Shown here: one piece after another, positions 1 through 10,170 of the stretch
Layout: every line of letters starts with the position of its first letter
Position numbering within the stretch: position 1 is the first letter of the stretch
Assembly (NCBI GenBank): GCA_037176885.1
Contig: JAWWNJ010000065.1
Span: forward strand, 62,001-126,000
Source of the DNA: Favolaschia claudopus
Taxonomy: Eukaryota > Basidiomycota > Agaricomycetes > Agaricales > Mycenaceae
Length of the DNA: 64,000 nt
Direction: 5' to 3'
Position numbers and translations under genes: made by a program
Notes under the pieces: model-generated
The model's input: only the letters and a program-made list of their open reading frames with translations
Database searches by the model: none
What the model was told of the DNA's origin: nothing

Positions 1-354
1 TATACGATTGCATAAGAAGCAGGCAAAAGGTTGCATAGTCTCTTTGTCCTATTATTACACATTCTTTTATGTATGCTTTGAGGCGGGAAATTAGTGTGCC
101 GAGTTGCCTCTCTCTGAACAACGGGAAACACCTGGCAACCTTAGATATCGGATTTGTAGATTATTGGGATACTAAGCACTTTTTTGGGGTACTTACCGGC
201 CTGAAATTACGGCATCTCTCCTTCAGAGAACGCAAACATGTCCAATTGGTTCAATTTTGAAGATTGATTCACCAACTCAAAACAAAACATTGCATGTCAT
301 GCCCATATTATCATGGAAGTAGTAGAACAAATAATTTAGAAGAGCTCTGTATTA
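1..354. other. No recognisable gene
   Basis: Left flank of the first transposon. Only a 63-codon open frame occurs (69-260) and it shows no family motif. Nothing else is supported here. Confidence 0.5.
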
Positions 355-356
355 CT

Positions 357-432
357 TACAGGGTTTCCTGTAAATAATGAGAATCACAATAAAAATATTT
401 GCGCTTCCCAAAAAGGAAATTTGCGTCTTTCT
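357..432 (+). repeat. Left TIR of the Tc1/mariner-like element
   Basis: Begins CAGGGTTTCCTGTAAATAAT after a TA and is matched in reverse complement at 3464-3538. The outer 16 bp is itself a near-palindrome (TACAGG...CCTGTA). Confidence 0.9.
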
Positions 433-457
433 CTTTCCTCCGCCTCTCTACGCCGCC

Positions 458-1575
458 ATGGTCAATCGGCGCATTAGTTCCGACCTCAAAGAGCGTGCGC
501 TGGCTCTCTGGGAAGCTGGATGGTCACGCCCAGACATCTGCTATGCATTTCACGTCTCCCGCAGCAGTCTCTACCGCTGGCGCTCCATCTTCGAAGAATT
601 TGGACAAGTCACAAAGCCACCCTCTCCGCTTCGTGGACGCGAACGTATCATCAGTCTAGCAGCTCTCAACGCTGCCAAGGAAGTCTATTTCCATGATCCC
701 TCTGTGATGCTGGACGAACTGGCTTGGTATCTCGCAATTCACCATGATATTGTTATCTCAATCTCTGCGCTGCAAGCAACACTGGCTCGGGCAGGTCTGA
801 CACGGAAGATGCTTCAAGCAATTGCTGTTGAAAGAGATGAAGCGCAGAGGATTGACTTTCGGGCCTGTATACGCGATCCAACGACATTCACAGGAACAGC
901 GATGGAGTTTGTCACCGTGGATGAGTCTAGCAAAGATGAGCGCACCCTGGCCCGACATTACGGCCGTGCTCCCATTGGCCAACCCGCCATATATCCTCAT
1001 GAATTCGTACGCGACGATCGCTACACTCTCACGGCCGCCATGAGCACGCAGGGATACATCGCTACTCGGATTGTCGAAGGGTCAATGGACACGTATCAGT
1101 TTTTTGATTTCATTGTGGAAGATGTGGTGCGTGTAATTTGTTCTCTTTGATCAGCACTCACTCTCTTCAGATGCCTCTTATGAACCCATACCCCGATGCG
1201 CAAAGTGTGCTCGTCCTCGACAACTGTCGCATACATCACTCGGAAGTACTCCAAGAAGTCCTCAATGACAATGGTATGATTTATCGTTGGAAGTGCACTT
1301 ATCTGACATATGCACAGGTATCATGATTCTGTTCCTTCCGCCGTACTCACCCGACTTGAATCCAATAGAAGAGTCGTTTTCGACATGTAGGTGGCTTACA
1401 ATCTCGTTTTTCATCCTTTGCTGATATCTATTGGACAGGGAAGGCATACCTCCGCCGACACGGGGACATGATCCATGCGGCAGAAGACCCCATTGCAGCT
1501 CTGCTTGAGTCTACAGCGTGTATCACTGCGGAGATGGCGGAGGGATGGTTTCGGCACGCGGGATACATTTGGTAG
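458..1575 (+). CDS. IS630/Tc1-mariner-type DDE transposase, four exons
   Basis: Model join(458..1126,1171..1273,1318..1386,1439..1575) gives 325 aa. All three introns (44-52 nt) are GT-AG, and the exon lengths sum to a whole number of codons. The N-terminus (residues ~5-50) is a helix-turn-helix with ALALWEAGW and SRSSLYRWR. The catalytic core shows the first Asp in FVTVDESSKDE, the second in VLVLDNCRIHHS and the Glu in PPYSPDLNPIEESFS, with 34 residues between second Asp and Glu, so DD34E. The start is ATG 458 inside CGCCGCCATGG, a good eukaryotic context; the frame is open upstream into the TIR. Known role of the family: binds the TIRs and cuts and pastes the element at TA. Motifs are complete, so it could be active (inference). 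Confidence 0.88.
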
Positions 1576-1698
1576 TACAGAACGAGATCGAATTCATACG
1601 TGTGTATCAAGAACAACATTGTAATTACAGCTCGAGTTGTGGATAGAACAGGACAACAAATAACGATGGTACCAAAAACGTGCGAGGAAAACAAAGAA

Positions 1699-3392
1699 TC
1701 ACGAATCAAACACACCAGAGGCAAGGTCTCCTTTGAAGCGAACATTTGCGTTGTGAATCCGGCGCCAGCTGAAGATAGTAAAACCCGCCTTCTGCAACTC
1801 ATCGTCAAGCGTAGATGTTGTTTTATCTCCGGGACGGAAACCAACATCCTTCAAGAGGCTCGCATCACCCTCGGCGAGGCCATAGAGGTCGCAAAACTGA
1901 TCTAACTGGACATTGTGGCGTTTGACTGGCGACGGAGGGGCACTGCGCGGTTGAGAAAGCGAAGAGGAGGGAATGGCAGGAACACCGGCTGGGGTAGAAG
2001 CATGATTGGCAGGCGACAGTTGGGGGAAAAGTGCGGGAAGCCCACCACCCGACATCAGGGACGCCAGAAATATGTCGGTCATCGACAGGGTAGGAGCAGG
2101 AGCTGGAACAGGAGCAGGAGCAGGAATGGCAGGAACTGGAACAGCGGGTGCAAGCGGAGTCACGGTGGTTTCAAGAGATGAATTGTGGAGGGCCGAGGGC
2201 ATGGGAGGGATGTTTTTGATACGTTGTTGAGCATCAAAGAATCGCGATGCGGGAGCGGTCTTCTCATCCGTCAGCTTTTGCGACTGTTGTTGGGCTCAAT
2301 CACAGCAGGATCAAACGAAAGGATGGAACAGACCATGGATGCAGCCCAAACTCCGAGACGTGTTGCGTTCAAGTCAAAGAAATAGCCCGTCTCGGGTTGA
2401 TGGTAGACACGAAGATTTGGCCAGCGCGGGTCGTTTCCGATTGGGTACTTCTCTTCAAGCTTCGCGCGCTCGGTACGTGTCGAGGCATTGAAGGATATCT
2501 GATCACAGCTGAGCGGAATGATTGGGAATGAGATGAAATCAGACACACCTTCTGCTCCGCAATCGAGCCACTCGGCCCCGCGCGTTCGAGTTCGGAATAG
2601 TCAAATGTAGGCGGGGGAGCCTCTTCTGTCTCCCAAAGCTGGGGAAAAAATGTGGTTGATCAGCACTTGGGAATTGCATGCATGAAACAGTGTGCGCACC
2701 ATTGGTTCCTCCATGGGCTTGTTTGGGGGCGGCATGAACAGGATCACCACACGCTCCGCCTTCCCCTTTAGTTCTTCCACCATTGCTGCGTAGCCAACAG
2801 CCTTTCCAAGACCAGTAAGCGGTTTCTTCGTTTTCCACATGATTTTTGACTGATTGATGTTTTCGACGAGACAAGGGAGTTCGGTAGCAATAGCGGACAA
2901 GAGATCGAGGTAAGAGGCAGACATGGGGAGTACGAAAGGTCCTTTTTGAAGTGTATCATCCTCGGTAGGCTTGGGAGTGCGTTTTTTCGTCGGGGCGGGA
3001 GCTTCTTTGGGGATTTTGATATAGTATGTGATACTCGGGGGAGGCTCGTCACTGTCGGCGGTCGGCGCCTTCGTTTTGCTTCGTCGTTTGGCTGGAGGCT
3101 TGGTCTCCGTTGCTGCAGCAGTGTCGGTCTCCTCCGAGGCTCGTTTCCGTTTTGCAGCCTTCTTCTCAGCCTTTTTCGCTTGTGCTGCCATGACTTCGGG
3201 GGTTCTAACAAGGAACTTGTTGCATGCTTTGAAGAGGGTACTCAGAAGGGCTCCTGGAAGAACAGAATAGAGCAAAATACCAGCAGGATGGTCGGCAATT
3301 ACGCCCTCTATCATAGCATCCAAATCCGAGGCAGAGAGCTTGGACGGCCCTTCGACGACCGTAACGTCCTCGTCTGAGTCGCTGGAGACCAC
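1699..3392 (-). CDS. Convergent second gene of the transposon, 510 aa, unknown function
   Basis: Model complement(join(1699..2283,2334..2498,2549..2638,2700..3392)). Introns of 61, 50 and 50 nt are all GT-AG and all phase 0, giving 510 codons plus stop. The N-terminus is acidic (SSDSDEDV), followed by a predicted helical segment (residues ~20-60) and a strongly basic stretch at ~75-115 (KKAEKKAAKRKR, PPAKRRSKTK) that looks like a nuclear localisation signal. The middle has PSITYYIKIPKEAP, and a WPNLRVYHQPETGYFF segment follows in exon 3. The C-terminal third has a Pro/Ala-rich linker, then a compact region (HNVQLDQFCDLYGLAE) resembling short helical domains found beside transposases in mushroom genomes. 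I do not recognise a named family. Nuclear location and a DNA-related role are inference. It may be captured host sequence or a transposition accessory protein. Confidence 0.72.
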
Positions 3393-3463
3393 CGTAGAGG
3401 TGAGAAAGGGAGGGAGTAGCTCAGACGGAGAGTTCTACGCGAAGTACAGAGAGAAAGACGTGG

Positions 3464-3538
3464 AAAGACGCAAATTTCCTTTTTGGGAAGCGCAAATATT
3501 TTTATTTGTGATTCTCATTATTTACAGGAAACCCTGTA
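3464..3538 (-). repeat. Right TIR of the Tc1/mariner-like element
   Basis: Reverse complement of the left TIR, ending CAGGAAACCCTG before TA. It differs by one A in the AT-rich part. Confidence 0.9.
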
Positions 3539-3836
3539 AAGCTGTTTGAGTTTCGAAATTCCCCTCTAAAAAGCCAAATTCCGGTTACTTTTGGTCACAC
3601 CGAGTATATAGTAATGGGTGGGAGACCGAGCGACGGATGTATCCTGCCGGTTGACATGCAGTTGTGGTAACTCTCGTCGATTGGTATGTGGTGTGCTCCC
3701 CTTCGATTTCGGTGGTGTGTGGAGAACATGGGTTCGAACCCGATGGCACACTTTTATGTTTCACACCCTGAAACTGTTTTCCGGTAAATCACCATGAATT
3801 TTCGGACAAATCGTCAGGAAAGTCACCTCGGGGTTG
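3539..3836. other. Intergenic, with one Stowaway-like MITE end
   Basis: At 3582-3609 there is CCGGTTACTTTTGGTCACACCG followed by AGTATA. This is the terminal motif (TACTCGGT...AAAAGTAACCGG on the other strand) seen in four other elements of this window. No partner end was found nearby. A tRNA-like T-arm (GGGTTCGAACCC, 3732-3743) also occurs but the fold is too short for a tRNA. Confidence 0.4.
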
Positions 3837-3838
3837 TA

Positions 3839-4219
3839 CAGTGGCGGCAAAATCTGATGTCACCCCCAAAAAAGGAAATTTTCATCAAACCGCCTCTAAT
3901 CTGCCCTTGCCATCGCCGTCTGGGGGCGACAAGGGCACAGATCCATTGGCACGGCAAATACACTGCCTGTGGAAGGAAGATTGAGAAAGATAGGTACATT
4001 CATTGAGGAGGACTGGGCCAACGATGGTTGCAAAGTCTTGCCCAAAAAGTGTCAATTTTCGAGGTATCCTAAGATGGAAAAGGGTGCATGGGTTTTAAAT
4101 CTATGTTTTAAATGCACTGTGAAAGGTCCGACCACAGAAAACAGGGCACAGAAAAGAAAACGAGTCGAATTGATGAGAATTTCCTTTTTTGGGGGTGACA
4201 TCAGATTTTGCCGCCACTG
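3839..4219. mobile_element. MITE family A (CAGTGGCGGC), TA-flanked
   Basis: 381 bp, starting CAGTGGCGGCAAAATCTGAT and ending with its reverse complement, with TA on both sides. The TIR is about 40 bp. It has no coding capacity. The interior matches 44439-44827 in inverted orientation, so it is a dispersed family. TA flanks indicate mobilisation by a Tc1/mariner-type transposase (family knowledge). Confidence 0.85.
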
Positions 4220-4221
4220 TA

Positions 4222-4790
4222 TGCCGCCACTACACCGCCTTTTTGAAAGGAGGGGTCCTGCGATCTTGCCTGGCGACCGCGTTGCGCCGGTAGCGGACAC
4301 GCAAAGTCGACAACTTTGATCTTCTATTCATGGAAGGTGTTACACATGCCTAGGCGGCTAGTTCTTTGTGTAAACACGATGTTACGGACCCAGAGAATTT
4401 GCAAAAAATGGTTTTGCACGACCCGATTTGCCCAAAACTCAAAATCAAAAAAAAAATTCACCCCAAAAATTTGGCCGAACACCTAAATTTGATGGGAAAA
4501 TTACGAACATAGCGCAATCGACTCCGTTAATCAAGCTGGTTCTGTTCCTGATAAAATAAAAATAATTTCACGAGCCGTTTTGACACAAATTCCCTGGGAA
4601 ACATGGACATTTTACATCATGTTGATCAATTCCGTCACCGAACACGTGCCGCCCACCGTGCCGTTCCGCTGCCGTGAGTTGGTGTTGAAAGTTTGCACAG
4701 ATTTCCGCCTAGATTGCAGTCCCGGCCGTCATACTCTCTCCGGCACTACTCAGAGATCGAAATTTTTGCGCTCGGAGCTCAAAAGAGGTA
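4222..4790. other. No gene; low-complexity flank
   Basis: AT-rich and A-runs at 4447-4460. CCAAAAATTTGGCC at 4466-4479 recurs near 6236, as if related sequence flanks the next element. No coding signal. Confidence 0.35.
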
Positions 4791-4791
4791 C

Positions 4792-6222
4792 ACAGAGTTA
4801 GGACCCCCGGCAACCACCTATGATGCCTGCCCACGAAATCCTGGATTTTGTGCTTTCTTATCCGGACCCCAAATCGGGCAATTCTTATCCGGATTTGACC
4901 CAGGCCTCAGCCAGGCCGGCGTTTTATCCGATTTGCGCACCAGGCCTCGGAAAATCACCAAAATCAGCTAAAAACAGGGAAAAATGGTAAAATTGCTCCC
5001 AGGTCATTTTCGGTCGCTTGACAGCGGAAACGCTGGGTTTGGCTTGCCGAAGTCATATTTCCCAGGATTTACCCTGCAAACGGGACATTCCCGTTGATTT
5101 AACATCAATCCTATCCTATACTTGAAAAGAGGGCCAGGCCATCAGTCGCGTGACTTTTGACAGAAAATCACGGGGTTTTGTCAACATCCTACAACACAAC
5201 CGGCTGTCGAGATGTTGAAACTCACACGCGGTCCCCGGCGCCGCGCGCCGGCGAGTGCAGCGAGCGGCAGTGCGGCGCCGCGGGCAAGGAATCCAGCAAA
5301 AAAAAATCCAGGCGAGGTTTGGGGCGGAGCCCCGACAAGCTGTGTACCCCCCGTAGGTAGGGACGCGAGCGCAGCGAGCCGGCCCTGCCGAAGGCGGGGT
5401 GCTTAAGCTTGTCTATAATAAAAGACACTACGGGACCGCAGGTCCCGTGATAATTCACGTGAAAAAGCAGGTGACTTTTCGCACGCGGTCCCCGGCGCCG
5501 CGCGCCGGCGAGTGCACGCGGGCAAGGAATCCATCAAAAAAAAATCCGCGCGGGGTTTGGGGCGCAGCCCCGACAAGCTGTGCCCCAGCCGTAGGGAGGG
5601 ACGCGAGCGCAGCGAGCCGGCCCTGCCGAAGGCGGGGTGCTTGAGCTTGTACTTGAAAACAGGGCCAGGCCATCAGTCGCGTGACTTTTGACAGAAAATC
5701 ACGGGGTTTTGTCAACATCCTACAACACAACCGGCTGTCGAGATGTTCAAACTCACACGCGGTCCCCGGCGCCGCGCGCCGGGAGTGCACGCGGGCAAGG
5801 AATCCAGCAAAAAAAAATCCGCGCGGGGTTTGGGGCGGAGCCCCGACAAGCTGTGCACCAGCCGTAGGGAGGGACGCGAGCGCAGCGAGCCGGCCCTGCC
5901 GAAGGCGGGGTGCTTAAGCTTGTTCTGCCAAAAATCAAGTGTGAGAATAGGCCTGATTTGCTCTGAGTTCGTTGATTTCGACGAGACTTGGCTGCAGATA
6001 GGTCAATCGCTGTCACTTCATCAAACGAGTATCATCCGGATCCCAACCAGGGTTGGTTGGCGGACCCCATGTTTTATCCGAATTTTCGACCTGACCTGGC
6101 TTCCGAAAGTTGTTTCTTATCCGAATCCGGGGAGGCTGACGGCCAATTTTGCGCTTGTTTTATCCGATTTTTTTTTTTCGCGGGCAGGCATCATAGGTGG
6201 TTGCCGGGGGTCCTACAGAGTT
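4792..6222. mobile_element. Inverted-repeat element interrupted by three GC-repeat units
   Basis: Arms of about 45 bp at 4792-4837 and 6177-6222 are inverted copies (GGACCCCCGGCAACCACCTA and the reverse complement). Between them are degenerate TTATCCG-rich sequence (4858-4950, 6045-6170) and the three GC-repeat units at 5117-5923. No transposase is visible, so it is either non-autonomous or gutted. Confidence 0.55.
5117..5923 (+). repeat. Tandem array of a GC-rich ~240-300-bp repeat, three units
   Basis: Units 5117-5412, 5413-5650 and 5651-5923. Units typically open with (CCTATA)CTTGAAAA, pass through GGCTGTCGAGATGTT and a CCGGCGCCGCGCGCCGG-type palindrome, then GGGGCGGAGCCCC, and end GAAGGCGGGGTGCTTAAGCTTGT. 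The same family occurs at 15653-16211, 16212-18027 (interrupted) and 28358-30156 (interrupted). No poly(A), TIR or open frame is conserved. I do not recognise the family. Confidence 0.8.
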
Positions 6223-6380
6223 TCGATTTTTGACCCCAAAAATTTGGCCACAGCCAAAATGTCGTGGGAAAAACTTCGGAGGTGGTTTTTTGGGTTTTTC
6301 CGGGGTCGGCGAATCCGATTCTGAAGTAAGAATTATCCCCAAAATTCCCGTTCGGCGGCAATCAACATTGTCGACTTTGG

Positions 6381-6998
6381 GTGTCCGGCACTGTACATGG
6401 CCACCTTCAGGTGAACGGAGTGCCGTTTGATGAGGTTGCAGACATGGGAGAGTTGAAGCGCGAGTTTGAGATCCGGAATCCAGATTTGGGCCCAGTCACC
6501 GGTCTCCCAACTTGGGTCAATCGCCCGCCTTCCGAATCGCAGACAGCCGCCATCGTGGCCAGCGGGTGTAAGCCAAAAAATGCCGGTTCTGTATATTTCC
6601 TTCTCCAGTCACGCGAAAAGGTCGATCTTGCGCTCTCACGCGGCAGCATCATCCTGTGTTCCACTAGTCCCACTGTCGCTCGTGGCTTCCCGCATCTTCG
6701 CATCTCCCAGTGCTGGGGATGTCACAAATACGGACACACCAAGGCTCGATGCAACATCAAGAAGCCATCTTGCGGCATATGTGTGAAGCCCTCGGCGGAC
6801 CATCCTCACGGCGACACCTCCCAATGTTCTGGCCCTGTGGAATGCCTCAGTTGTGGTGGAAAGCACCGCGCGGATTCGTATACCTGCCCGCGTCGGAAAG
6901 AGTTGGCGGTAACTCTGGCGGAGCGCATGAAGGACCTTCACCAGGCTTTAGATAAGTCGTCGGTCCACCCTCTCCCGTACATACAATCCCCTCGTTAA
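6381..6998 (+). pseudogene. LINE ORF1 (Gag-like) fragment with three zinc knuckles
   Basis: Open frame whose second half holds three Cys/His clusters in a row: CWGCHKYGHTKARC, CGICVKPSADHPHGDTSQC and CLSCGGKHRADSYTC. This arrangement is typical of ORF1 proteins of fungal non-LTR retrotransposons, where it binds RNA. The first ~20 codons read from unrelated upstream sequence. Endonuclease and RT are absent, so it is truncated at both ends. It could come from the same LINE family as 28391-29934, whose Gag stops just before this domain (inference). Confidence 0.75.
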
Positions 6999-7073
6999 TG
7001 CTCTCCGCTCTCTTTTATTCTTCTGTATTCTTCATCCTTGATTCATACCCACCCTATGGTACAGCATATATTA

Positions 7074-7969
7074 CTCGGTATTGACAAAAGTAACCGTTAA
7101 TCCGACGATTGCTTCGCGACCACGTGATATTTCTCCAAGACTTCGAGTTTGAAAAATACGTTGGGATATTTCTTAAACCTACACAAGTTGTTGTGGGCAA
7201 CCTCTGTTCCTGGCGCTCTTCAGAGCCAGTGCAATTTTGGCAATAGGTTGAAATTCACCTGTGTCTTTCAACTTCTGCTCATTGTTCAACGGAAATCTTA
7301 GCAACTGCCCTTCCAGACCACTTTCGACTACCTCTAGCTTGCACATGCGATCTATTCAAATGTTTCTGCACACTTGCTTTGGCTAGTAAGGGTGATAAAC
7401 AAGTCTACAATCTGGAAAACTCTTCGGCCCCTTACTTGACCAAAGTCACCAAACATGGGGAATTACGGAAGCCATGGAGGCCTACTCTGGGATAAAAGTA
7501 TATTGAATGTGTAGGTGATAGGGTTCAGCACTGTGATGGACTAGAAATTAACCAAGACTGTAGCTAAATTCTTTGCTCTTAGCATCTTTGAACGGCCACG
7601 CAATATTTGGGTCCGTGCAGGAGGGATGGTTGAAATTGAACCAGTCCAATGTTGACAAGAAATTGATGCAATCAGAGATTTCGAGCAGTGAGAAACTAAA
7701 ATGGATCCTCAAGTATAGCCTACCGTCCAAGGGCATGTTCTTAAACTTCAAGAACATTGGAAATGCAGTCATTTATTGCAACAAACAGTGCAAAACAGCT
7801 GCAAATTAGAATCCGCCGAGAAATAAGTTGTGCTTGATGGATTGGTTCAGGCCTTTGTCCGATGCCGTTCAAAACATGCAGGAGAACATTCTGATGCACT
7901 TTAACTTATTACATACTGCAATATTCGGACCATACGAGTCGATTCACGGTTACTTTTGTCAATACCGAG
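7074..7969. mobile_element. MITE family B, Stowaway-like ends, 896 bp
   Basis: Ends CTCGGTATTGACAAAAGTAA and its reverse complement, with TA at 7072-7073 and 7970-7971. The TIR is about 25 bp. Open frames inside (e.g. 7573-7809) have no recognisable content and the element is treated as non-coding. Confidence 0.8.
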
Positions 7970-8167
7970 TAGAACTTCAAATCAAATCAAATCAAAGCTT
8001 GACAGGAGCTCAGCCGAATGATCTCGGAAGAGAAGCCGCCGGATGTTGGGTGACCTCCCGCGGAGCTCATCTGAACATCCAGAAATCGATTCGCATCCAC
8101 TCAGTATGCGTCACGGCTGCTTCCTTCAAATCCGCAGGACGACGTTCGATTTGACGAGTTCTGAGTG

Positions 8168-9236
8168 TCCCACCTCCCGCTGGATGGCCTGAACGGGTCG
8201 ATCAACCACCGCTCGTCGCCTACTTCCTCTGGCACGGTCTCGCTTCCTCCTCCCGCGGCGTCAACCAGACGGCTTGCAACTCCTTCGAGTCTTTCTGCAT
8301 GCGAAAATACGGTGCTGACGGCGCCTCTCCATACCCCGCCTCAGAAGCCCACCTTCTCGAATGGGCGGCATCCCTCTCCCGAGCTGCAGTGCGAAAACAA
8401 TCAAGCGCTACATTGGTGCCCTCAAGTCCTTCCATACTGACCTCGGATACGAATCCCGCCCCTTTGAATCACGCGTTCTCGAGCGTGTGATTCGTGGTAT
8501 GTATACGCCGGGTGTACGGGGATGCAGAACGTAAGGAGCGACTTCCTATTACGCAGCCCGTCCTAGCCCAGATTATTGCCTCCCTCTCCAACCCTATCTC
8601 CCTTCCGCGGGGTGTTTCTCGCGAGCTAGCCGAGACTCTCCGAGTTGCCTACTTCGCAGGTTTTCTTCGCTGTGGCGAGATCACCTTCGACTCTTTCGAT
8701 GGCGCTTTCAACCTCAAGCGCCGCGACATCATCATTCAAAACGACGAGTACCTCACCGTTGACCTCCCGGCCTCAAAAACCGACCCCTTCCGCGCTGGGG
8801 TGCGCATCACCATCGCAAAAACTGGCTTGCCCACCTGTGCCTACACCCTCCTCCGCGCCCACCTTAATAAGCCGGGCAAGCCCGACGACCCGCTGTTTGT
8901 GGGCCGGCGTACTCGCGATGGTACAGGCTATGGAGCTTTCTCGCAGAAGCTTTTCATCGACTGTTTGAAGGCCTGTCTCACTCATGTCGGGATTTCATCG
9001 TCAGGATATTCGGGCCATAGTTTCCGCCGTGGCGCTGCCACTAGGGCTCGACTCATCGGTCTCTCAGACCTTGACATTCAGCGCCTGGGCCGTTGGACTT
9101 CTGACTGCTCCAAACTATACATTGACACGCCATTGTGGGGTTGAGCAAACACCTTCTCTCTGACCCCCCACTTATTCAACCAACCTCCATGGTTGTCGCC
9201 CCGGGATGGGTTTGGCGCGGCGACGATGCTCTCTAG
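8168..9236 (+). pseudogene. Tyrosine recombinase (Crypton/DIRS-like), frameshifted
   Basis: The catalytic domain reads in one frame from 8494 to about 9130. It has the family's active-site set: Arg in AGFLRCGEIT, a Lys-containing strand (ASKTDP), HSFRRGAATRA (H-x-x-R), LGRW and the nucleophile Tyr in SKLYIDTP. Upstream, the N-terminal helical domain is in two other frames (VAYFLWHGLASSSRG..., then IKRYIGALKSFHTDLGYESR). Downstream the frame changes again near 9132 and continues to PGWVWRGDDAL and a stop at 9234. So there are at least three frameshifts: a decayed gene. The family joins DNA by site-specific recombination and powers Crypton and DIRS elements; which one applies cannot be told without flanks. 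Confidence 0.72.
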
Positions 9237-9672
9237 CCACACCCTTTTTTCTTGCTCTCTTGGCCTCAGCTCACCCTCCTCGCTGCCCCGGCAACCCCTC
9301 CTCCCTCAGGCTGCCTTGTCTTCCTGGGTTCCGGCCCGAGAGCGCTTGCTGCGAGGGTCACATCACCCCCTCACCGCAATCATAAATACACCAATTGTTT
9401 CCTCCCTCCCTCAGCACGAGCTCGCAGCATTCCTAGTGAGTGTATACATTCGGAGGAATGCACGTGGGAGTATTAGCGAATTGCACTCCTAGGAGCAGTT
9501 TTATTGAGGCCAGAATACTTTGGAACTCTTTTCCCATGGGCCGTGCAGTGTGTCTGCTCAGATACATGCTCAGAGTGTGGCGGGGACTCAAATGTGCCAC
9601 TTCCGTTTTGGGCGTTTCCTAATCCGGAACGTCGACCTACGGCTAACAGTTGTCACGTAAAATCAGACCATA
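9237..9672. other. No recognisable gene
   Basis: Contains several overlapping short frames (9193-9704) without family motifs. Probably decayed flank of the recombinase element. Confidence 0.35.
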
Positions 9673-9674
9673 TA

Positions 9675-9863
9675 CTGTACTATTTCGACCCTAGATTCAA
9701 GTAACGCGTCACATCGACCTTTGAATTGAAGCTATTTAATTTTCGCAACACGTCAAAATGCGAAAAATCGCCCAAAAAGGGAATTTCATCAAAGTTGAAT
9801 CATCGGAAAGTTGAATCTAAACAATAACATGTCACACCCGGTGATATGGTCGAAATAGTACAG
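9675..9863. mobile_element. Small MITE, 189 bp
   Basis: Ends CTGTACTATTTCGACC and GGTCGAAATAGTACAG with TA at both sides (9673-9674, 9864-9865). No coding capacity. Confidence 0.75.
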
Positions 9864-10170
9864 TAGCTCACCTCTGACCCTAGCAAGGTTGAGATTTGGT
9901 CAAGGTTCAATGGTGCGGCAGACGTTTGATGCGCTGATGGAATCGTACAGCCACCGGCTATGTCTCGGCCCGGATCAAAAGCGCGAAAATCCGTGGAAGA
10001 AAAAATGATTTTGTGGATTTTGAGACTTTTGACCCGGGGGATCTCTAGTTTTTCTTCTTATAGTGATTTCTGCACAGTTTCAATCCTACTGGGTAGAAAG
10101 TGAGTGCACAGTAACAATTCCCAAATTAGGTATCTGACTTGTGACGAAGTTCGGTCCGCTACCATACAAC

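Larger units (their letters stand above)
357..3538. mobile_element. Two-gene Tc1/mariner (IS630)-like DNA transposon, TA-flanked
   Basis: About 3.18 kb bounded by near-perfect TIRs of about 75 bp, at 357-432 and 3464-3538, starting TA-CAGGGTTTCCTG and ending CAGGAAACCCTG-TA. They differ by a one-base change in an A/T run. A TA target duplication and a DD34E transposase place it in the Tc1/mariner superfamily. Two genes run toward each other: the transposase from the left (458-1575) and a four-exon gene from the right (3392-1699), leaving about 120 bp between their 3' ends. Each start codon lies just inside a TIR, so both promoters probably sit in or next to the TIRs. No coding damage was seen in either model, so the copy may be recent and autonomous. 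The second gene is unusual for this superfamily, whose members normally carry only the transposase. Confidence 0.88.

Noticed and set aside
3689..3755. tRNA-like sequence with GGGTTCGAACCC
   Set aside because: The T-loop motif is palindromic and a 7-bp acceptor can be drawn, but only about 61 nt are enclosed and no D-arm or anticodon arm fits.
7573..7809. 78-codon frame as a gene
   Set aside because: Lies inside a TA-flanked MITE, antisense to another frame of equal length, and lacks motifs.
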